Shown in pieces: positions 56,231 to 64,000 of a stretch of 64,000 nt of DNA (position 1 is the first letter of the stretch; each line of letters opens with the position of its first letter). A program made the translations under genes and the position numbers. The DNA is from Tubulanus polymorphus. Lineage: Eukaryota > Nemertea > Palaeonemertea > Tubulaniformes > Tubulanidae. The notes under the pieces were generated by a model. The model was not told the DNA's origin. It searched no databases and saw only the letters and a list, made by a program, of their open reading frames with translations. Location of the stretch: the NCBI RefSeq assembly GCF_964204645.1, contig NC_134025.1:1166001-1230000 (forward strand), read 5' to 3'.

Positions 56231-58435
56231 ATTGGCGCTGAAAAGCGTCGCCAAGATTCTAAACAGATCGTATACCCCTCTTTCATTCCATAAGAGGGGT
56301 GGGCATAACAAATAAGTTTCAGAACATTTCAACTCAAATCAAATCAATTAGATAAATAAGTGGGAGAGTCTTCCCTTTTTAAAGATCAAAAAAGCCTCGT
56401 CAATACAATTTGTCCACAATTACGTTCAATCTTTGGGGATGAAAACTAGTTCAAAAACTATTGCTTCACCGAACTCCACCGAACCTTCGCGAATGTTTAC
56501 CCGAAGGTGGTCGTATCGATTTCGTACCTGCCGATAAGAGGCCAGACATTTCATTACATGACTTCGAGCGCAGCGACAGGAACCACGTGATCGGATTTTA
56601 ACTCTCGGTGCGCCGGCGCCGCGGGCTTCAGAAATATTAAGATTGAAAAATTCTCGCAACCAGGTTAAGCCACCTCGAGGGTTTTGACTTAAAAAATAGA
56701 TGAAAGGAAACGAACCAATTTTGAACCGAAGAGTCAACAAAGTAAACCGATGGAACAGATGACTAGGGTCTTCAATGCAAGTCACGACTTTTGGGGTTGG
56801 TGACAATAGCGAACACCGGAAACGGTTGCTACGAACATATCCATTAAACGCTAGCAAATAATATATTGTTTAGAATATGTAGCGCGTTAATGAATTCTGA
56901 TCACGTTTTGTTCGCGATACTGAATGCTGACCACATTAAACAAGGCTTTACCAATATTAGCTGTACGCTCCTCACCAATACAAACTACAGTAACCTCCAG
57001 CGTGAAACGTGACACGTTAAAAGGAGACAGAACCAAGTGAAACCAGTTGATATTTATCATCGTTTCCCAGGCAAAGGTTCGATCGTTGAATTACGATTGA
57101 TATACTCGCTATGGCTACACATAATATACACATATATATCAGAGAATTAAAATTGCAGCGCGATCGCAGATAAACCGTCTCGAGATAGATCCCTCGAGTC
57201 GCTAGGATTTCCATCAGTTATTTCGGGGATGGCTCTCTGAATATTTGAACCTATTTCGCCATGAGATTGGTAAATAATTAAGGGACCGAATGATCAGTTG
57301 AAGACGGCTCTCGGTACGAAAACCTACCGCGAACTTCAAACTTCAATCGTTGAATACATTTGTACTCGATAGAGAGAGAGACCCTCTAACTTCACAGAGC
57401 AACATCATCACCGCAGACAGATACAGCGAGTAGATTCATTAATTAATCATCTTTTGCGACGCAGTTTTTTTTTTAAAGAAGAATTTTCATAAGATTGCGA
57501 CTGTTCTGAAGAAGAGGAATTTATTACAATATAGATATCATTCATCTTAGAACGAGACGCTTATGTCGAATAATTCACGAGTCATGCCTCTAACGTCATC
57601 CATTAGTAAATTAAACGGCAAAGCATCTTAGAATTTCATCTCAGAAAAAAAGTAAGACCATCCCCTTGTATATGTGTATGTGTTGATCTTCTGCTGAACT
57701 TGGTAAAAACTTTTGATTTTATTAATGAATTGAATTAGTTATAACTTAGACGTTTTTTCTCGGGTACACAGACTACCCGTTCATTCGTAAGCCTAAAGCC
57801 CTTGCTTTTAGTCGAATTGAATTCATCAGAACCCACCGTGTTAATAGTCACGATTTATTCGCGATATAATTTTTGCGTCGACGCGTTTGTATCCGTGAAG
57901 TATTTTTATCCATCCGTTATGAGATTGCGTGTTTTTGTGTGTAACTAATTCTTCTTTTAAAGAAGTGTCGTTTTGTTCGAAATCGAACCGCGATGCAAAA
58001 TCTATGACGAGAAAATAGGATTTGTGTTTGGCTTTTTTTCTTACTTAGAAACACGAATAGGATAAACTTTTTTAGATTTCTTTTATTCGCGTCTTTGACG
58101 TCGAGATGTTCTAAATTCTGTTCAACGATGATGAAAAAAAGTATGGACGAACAGCAGTACTTCCGTCAAAAAAAAATCGATTCTGTTCAAAACTGAAGAC
58201 AAAAGTTGATTCATTAAAACACTTAATGTAACCTTTGATCAGGAACTGAATCATGTTGTTTGTAGGCTACATGGATTCTAACGGAACCAACCTAACGTGA
58301 TAAAATCATAAAACCAACGATGAAATGCAAAAACCATTTCTCAGATCAGATGCAGTAAAGTATAGGCGGGGGTTTTCACTTCACATCCCCTCGTTTTAGA
58401 GTCCTTGATGAAATAAAGCTTTATTCGATTGAGGG
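56231..58435. other. No gene recognised
   Basis: A 143-codon minus frame at 56426-56857 is the longest here. It has no motif, lies in a locally GC-richer patch and may be a degenerate mobile-element fragment. Confidence 0.3.
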
Positions 58436-58522
58436 GGGAAGGAGGGAAGGAGGGATGGGAGAGGGAGCGAAGGAGGGATGGGGTGGATAGGGAGGGACGG
58501 ATAGGGAGGGATGAGAGGGTGT
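58436..58522. repeat. GGGAGGGATG-type purine minisatellite
   Basis: Irregular GGAGGGA(T/C)GG repeats with G-run spacing suited to G-quadruplex formation. Confidence 0.8.
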
Positions 58523-61500
58523 AATGGGACGCACAATCTGGTTGTATGTATATAGACATACAGCAACATTAACACATCGCATACACGGACTAAGTGTCAT
58601 TTAATTGTCCCTTCGTCTGAAATTGATGACTGGAAAAGCAGCAAACAGGTAACAACAGTCGAGTAGGCTGATTCTGTGTACACAGAGTCAACACTTTATA
58701 TTCGATTTTCGTTATCATTCAGTTATTTTTCATATATTCTAACGGCCATCTTGTTTGACTTCCGGTGTCTATCTGTAACTGGCAAAAATCCCTAGAGAGA
58801 ATTCAAATATCGTCGAATACCGTGATAAATGTTCATGATTGGGATTGCGACCTTTTAGTTAAATTAACTCATCAATTTAGATGATATATTTCATTTTGAA
58901 TTGTGCAGCTTGGATTGTGTCAGTGACTCCCTTGTGACCCAAAAAAATCGAACCGAACCCCGGAGTATACAGAAAATGGGATTACGTCGCGTCACGAGTC
59001 TGATTTTGGAGGCAGCTACAAAGTCGAAATTTGGATTAAGGATTTAAGCCTATTCTTTTATTTCGGACTAGGTCGGTCATAGATTATAGAACAGTTTCTT
59101 TTCTTTGGTGTCGGCGGCCTTGCGACGCGACGCCCGCCATTTTCTTCGAGTCGACCTCGAAAGCTCGTTTATATATAGTATCGATTCAAATAGTTCATCA
59201 TGACCTGAGCTTATTCTATGGCCAGATCGAATGATTATAGATCATTTAACGAGTAAACAATCTTCAGGCGAAATTCTAACGACCACGATCGAATAGCAAG
59301 AGAATCTAATTCATAGCCACAAGCAAATAGAATATGGACACAACGCGCTTAGAAAGGGGGAATATGTGGTGAGGTTTGATATGTCTGTCTAACAACAGTC
59401 TTAACATCAACAGCAGTACACGTAGAAACATATACCTTACTCCTACGCATCTCGCAGAAAGTAATGACTGCCGAGACGGATTATGGTTGAGATTCTCAAG
59501 GGAGCTATATCATCTAGGCATAGTTGTTGCATCACAAAATCCATTAAATGAACATAGACATTTAATATTTATAACTCCTCAATACGACTTCGGGTGTCTA
59601 AAAGCGTTCATAAACGAGTGTTATGTTGAGAGTATTCAAACTGAAATATTTGACACCCCCCCCCCCCCCACACACAATCGTTTGGATCTGATATTTAAAA
59701 CAAAATGAAACGGTCATACAGAGATGAGAGGTGACGTTAGGTTTGCTCCGACGGCAATCGTGAATCAAGAAAAAGCTTTCAGAAATGATACAACATAACG
59801 TCGTATTCGCATAATACAGTTCGTAGATTATTCCGTTGATCTTTGCTGTAGAGAAGGAACTTAGTAATTCATCGTTGAATTGCGACGACTATTTCAGCAT
59901 CAGCTCAAAGCTCGAACTGCTGGCTGAATGTAAAACGCGTCTCGGCTATAGAAGAATCATATCAGATCCGATGCATTAGAGTCGAATTGATTCAGACACT
60001 CGAGTTAGAGAACGAATTCATTTCGCAATCGTAACATTCGCATTCAACAACTTTCACTGGACTACTGAGAAAATTGATGAAATGCGGTTTTGATTTCTAG
60101 ATCTAATTACAGGTTATCAAATTTCAAACTCCGTATTCTGTAAGGCGAGCAACAGGAGAAATTACGTGCTATCGAATTGTTAAATCAGATTCCGCTGAAA
60201 CAAATTTGGCATATTGTATGACGACAATAATTCGATTACAAACGATCCGTGGCTGTTTTTATTTGTTTACAACGCGTCTGGGAAGACGGCAATGTGACAT
60301 GTATGGACGGGAGTAGAAGGCGAAGAGGGTGATAGACTGCATAAACAGGGATATCATCATCGATGTTTGTATGCAATGCGGGTAGTTAATACCGTTTCAT
60401 CAAGACAATGACAAACACCGCAAGCAGAGTTTAATGTTGGTTTCCGGTCAGCTGATTAATCACATTTTTCTGCACCAGTTCAGCACGAATCTAGGTTAAT
60501 TAGTGCTTTTAATGTTCACCCTGGTCACGAGTTCCGAGACCGCGGAGCTCAAACAAAATCATCCCATTATCTCTACACCCTGTGCCATAGGATGAGGAGG
60601 CAAAATGACCCCTGAGAACATTTTTGAAGTATATCAATATTGTTACGATGAATTCCCATTTTACTTAACCTATTTCATTTAACTTCATTATTATATTATA
60701 TTATATTATGTTATATCATATTATACGTAGTTGACACATGATGACAATTTCTGCAACGTTAACTTCTGTAAAACCTGTCTTCTATATTCCGTAAACCGAT
60801 TTCTGATTTTAAAACTGCATGTTCATCCAGCTGACAGGTGTAATGAGTCTGATGGAGACACGTCTCTGCAACTGTGATCGTGTTAAAGATTTATAACCAC
60901 TGAGTTGACTTTGATACCAGTCCAAGTAAAACTAATTCCTGTAAACTCGACCAGCAATTCATCATCGATATAATCATAATTCTTTACGAAAACTGAGTCC
61001 ATCTATCGCATTTTCAAACACCTGTGCATACAACCGATGACAGAAACTAATGATGAGAAACGCGTTCGTGTGATCAGTATTGAGACACAGCTTCAGTAGA
61101 TTCGACCACTTAAAAATTTCATTTCATAATTAGTTATTCTCGTTATTTCAGTCGCATTACATTCACAGGCGCCTAATAGCTTCCCGGCGAAGCTTTGAAC
61201 TGTTAAGTAGTTGGCGTATTACCAGTAATATTGTTAACGGCTAAATAAAATTAACGCATTCACGGTGATACAGAACGATGCACTAATGGTTTATAATAAT
61301 ATCATTGGCAACGGCTGCGACGGATGGAAAACAGTCATTTCTCTCTCGCTCCCTTTTCAAAATATTGAATTTCTACTTTCTGAAATTACCGAGATGTGAC
61401 GTTAAACACGTTCTCGATTACTTTAAAAACATTTTACGGTCGATTACGACTAGAAAATCTCGATAATTGAGAAGGAAAAACGAACAATTTTTAATCCCGA

Positions 61501-61730
61501 ACATTACCATTACAAGAACGAAATAATCTATTATACCTTCGGATAGTAACAGTAATGTAGTTATCTGATTTGTGTTACCCTAGAGCGCCGTTCTCTCTCT
61601 CTCACGCGGTGAGATTTTTTTTACTTTTTATAATATACGGCGCTGTTATGTTTGGTAATGTTTCTGCGACACATACTGGTTGTAGGGAACCATGGGGAAT
61701 GATGCCCCGAGGAATCCTCAAACATTACAT
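58523..61730. other. No gene recognised
   Basis: AT-rich DNA. A C14-like run at 59655-59669, and (ATATT)n-type repeats at 60688-60726. No coding or RNA feature can be supported. Confidence 0.3.
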
Positions 61731-61986
61731 CTCCCCCTCTCCCCTATCTCTCCCTCCCCCTCTACCTTCCTCCTCTCCTCCTCTCTCCCTCTCCCCCTAT
61801 CTCCCTCCCTCCCTCTCCCTCTCTCCCTCTCCCCTATCTCCCTCTCTCCCTCTCCCCCTATCTCCCTCTCTCCCTCCCCCTCTCTCCCTCTCCTCCTCCC
61901 CTCTCTCCCTCTCCCCTATCTCCCTCTCTCCCTCTCCCCCTATCTCCCTCTCCTCCTCTCCCTCTCTCCCTCTCTCCCTCTCTTTA
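61731..61986. repeat. CT-rich simple repeat (CCCTCTCCC-type)
   Basis: Polypyrimidine tract of CTCCCTCTCCCCTATCTCCC-like units. Two overlapping frames of 128 and 189 codons (Ser/Pro/Leu-rich) are artefacts. Confidence 0.95.
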
Positions 61987-62184
61987 ATATGCAGGAATCA
62001 GTTCGTGATATATATATATATATTTGTCGAGCTATTTATTTTACAATTTTTAGTATTTCCTTCGACTCCTTATTGTAAATTAGTTTCTGAAGTAAAAATT
62101 AATCCATATGACAGTTTTTCATTCGATTTAATGGGTTAGTATTCAAATTCGATGAATTTCTAGCATAAATGACAGCTGTCAACT

Positions 62185-62205
62185 GTCTCTGTGGCGCAAT
62201 CGGAC

Positions 62206-62251
<46 letters not shown>

Positions 62252-62258
62252 AGGGACG
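62185..62258 (+). tRNA. tRNA-Asn (anticodon GTT)
   Basis: 74 bases with a full cloverleaf. The acceptor stem is GTCTCTG/CAGGGAC (one G-T pair). The D-arm contains box A TGGCGCAATCGG. The anticodon stem-loop is TTCGGCTGTTAACCGAA with GTT. The T-arm is GGTGGTTCAAGCCCACC (box B). Discriminator base G. No intron. A short T run (TTTT, about 62274) follows as a pol III terminator. Standard cytosolic tRNA-Asn. Confidence 0.95.
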
Positions 62259-62279
62259 GCGGTATAAACTTAATTTTAT

Positions 62280-63040
62280 CAACAACACAATATTTTTCTC
62301 AACTGCATAGTGATAAATGTCAAATTCATATTTTGGCAAGAGATTAAGATTAATTTCTTGAAGGAAAGGTCATATTTAATGCGCAAATAGAAGAATTGAT
62401 AGGAATATAATTGGGTATTAGTGATAATAGTGGAAGTATTGTCGTCACTTTTTAGAATGAGCTCAGCGTAAGCTTAAGTAGGCGGAAAATTGCATTTAAA
62501 GAAACTCATTCGACGGCGCTCAGAGATTCCACGGGTAATTAGTAATAATTAATGCCTTCTCTGCTTAAAACGAGATGATTTTAGGAACCGTTCTGATTCA
62601 ATTCACGGTTAAAAACAGCTTTAGATTTTTGTCGATATTTTACGATTCATTTACACCGAGACAAATCGTTCAAATGAAGCGATATAAACTGTGACGAATG
62701 TTAATTTCTGTCTGGTGGTATTCACTGTGTGATAACGACGCTTTTTTTGCTCGGTTTGTCAAATAAAACTACATGAAACACACAATTGGTTTTTGTCACT
62801 TTTGTTTTGTTGATTTTAAGGCGTAAACAGAGAAAACGTATGGAGGTTAATAGATTTTCCATGTTGTTCTCCACTGTATATTGATTATACGGTGTTTCTG
62901 CGTGAATAGGTCTGAAACATTACTGTAAAACTTACGCATAAAAGATTTCTACAGCAGCATAGCTTTCAGTGAGAACTCGATTGATCTTAACTCCACGCGA
63001 TCAGTCGCTTCGTATCCTAAACTTTGGGCAGATCGATTCA
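62280..63040. other. No gene recognised
   Basis: AT-rich DNA without supportable coding features. Confidence 0.35.
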
Positions 63041-63041
63041 G

Positions 63042-63095
63042 TGACGTCATCGTGACGGCATTGATTCGTGACGTCACGTGATATCGATGACGTCA
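63042..63095. promoter_or_regulatory. Cluster of three full CRE sites
   Basis: The CREB/ATF palindrome TGACGTCA occurs at 63042-63049, 63069-63076 and 63088-63095, with a half site GTGACGG at 63052. The middle one overlaps a CACGTG E-box. The sites lie about 100-150 bases before a GC-shifted open segment (63.28-63.43 kb). Confidence 0.6.
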
Positions 63096-63284
63096 TGCAT
63101 TGAAGTTGAATTGATTGATTGATGAATTCTTAAGATGTCAATTTTTTTAGTTATGAATCTCTTGTACTGGCGCACGGCGCGCTAAAATCTGATTTTTTGT
63201 GAATATCGGAAATTTCAATGTTAAAGCACACGTAGTATGGGTTTTCTTCATCGTATTTTCGCTATATGTTTATATATCATTATC

Positions 63285-63384
63285 AAGGACGCCTCCTACA
63301 AGTTATGAAATCGCCCGCCTGGCCACGGCAACCGATTTTAGCCCTGAACAGGCCCCCGTGCTGAATGATGACCGGCTGCGGTGG
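63285..63384 (+). CDS. Possible exon fragment, weak
   Basis: A GC-richer open segment encoding SYEIARLATATDFSPEQAPV and DDRLRWRLL, then a donor-like CTG|GTAAAG. Its frame has no ATG (the only upstream start-like codon is GTG directly after a stop), so an upstream exon is needed. If real it belongs to a plus-strand gene continuing past the window. Unrecognised. Confidence 0.2.
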
Positions 63385-63441
63385 AGGCTTCTGGTAAAGG
63401 ATATTTGTGATGTCGGGAATCGTGACTCGGGGGGAAAATAG

Positions 63442-64000
63442 GAACAGAAATCACCAGGAAACTTGATTAACACGACATACATGTTTAAACACTAAGTTCA
63501 CTACTGTTTGATATGATGCAGTAGTTTTTCTCTGCTGCTCGTGTCGGTGTTCGATCGAACGAAATTGAAATCTCGACAGGTACAAAATTGCGAACATTAC
63601 AGACGTCACAAATAGAATTCTGCGGCCGAAAACTAATGATTAAATGGGATGAACTGTGGATGTGTGTCTGTCTGTAGAGAGCGAACACGCTTAGTCTGAA
63701 TTTAAAGTGACATGTTAACAGTTCTAACATCCTATTACCGCTGTACAGCTATTACCGCGCAATCAGTGAACTCGGGAAACAAATGTATTTTAATTGTTAA
63801 CTCAGTGTCGGGCGCCCACACGGTTCAATCTCAGTGAATACGGGTCCATTAATACGCCAAGATGCGCGCATCTTTTACAGATGAACTTCACTGATCTATC
63901 ACCAGCATAAATACAATACCGGTACTCACACTGTACAATCGTGTTATACATCTTCTAATAAGATAATGCGTTCTATTTTATTACACGATGATCCGGAGCC
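63442..64000. other. No gene recognised
   Basis: The right edge contains no supportable feature. An 81-codon minus frame (63485-63730) lacks motifs. Confidence 0.3.

Noticed and set aside
61570-62139. Ser/Pro/Leu-rich proteins of 189 and 128 residues
   Set aside because: They are encoded by a CT simple repeat and overlap in different frames.
63199-63441. 80-residue membrane protein starting at 63199
   Set aside because: The initiating codon is GTG directly after a stop, and no ATG exists in frame. Kept only as a weak exon fragment.

Overview
The window is animal nuclear DNA: AT-rich, intron-split genes with GT/AG junctions, a tRNA gene, several miniature transposon families and very long tandem repeats. 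A spliced neurotrophin, a ZFYVE21 orthologue and a small cysteine-knot peptide precursor together suggest a marine invertebrate. A lophotrochozoan such as a mollusc or annelid is the best guess, but this is inference, because no lineage-diagnostic sequence was identified.

Layout. 1-1.8 kb holds one terminal-exon-like ORF for a basic/acidic proline-rich protein that I do not recognise. 2-25.8 kb is almost entirely repetitive. It has minisatellites (24, 42, 62 and about 68 bp units), a long inverted repeat, and a composite satellite domain (59, 153, 159, about 135 and about 97 bp units). These are followed by a series of exon-like duplicated units with conserved splice-site sequence and by a tandem array of tRNA-like units. 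26.4-30.1 kb carries ZFYVE21 (seven exons, + strand), with miniature transposons in its introns. 33.0-36.0 kb carries, in convergent orientation (- strand), a complete six-exon neurotrophin precursor with two uninterrupted CAG tracts in its pro-domain. 36-64 kb is exon-poor. Its clearest gene signal is a two-exon stretch (44.49-42.50 kb, - strand) encoding an acidic pro-region, a dibasic site and an eight-cysteine knottin. The signal-peptide exon of that gene was not found. A tRNA-Asn gene lies at 62.2 kb and a cluster of three full CRE palindromes at 63.04-63.10 kb.

How the genes relate. ZFYVE21 is a phosphoinositide-binding endosomal/adhesion-site adaptor. The neurotrophin and the knottin are both predicted secreted, proteolytically processed ligands. 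ZFYVE21 and the neurotrophin are tail-to-tail about 2.8 kb apart. Nothing in the sequence links the three functionally. Exon structures were read by eye from conserved residues, splice consensus and phase agreement. Untranslated ends, promoters and poly(A) sites are tentative.
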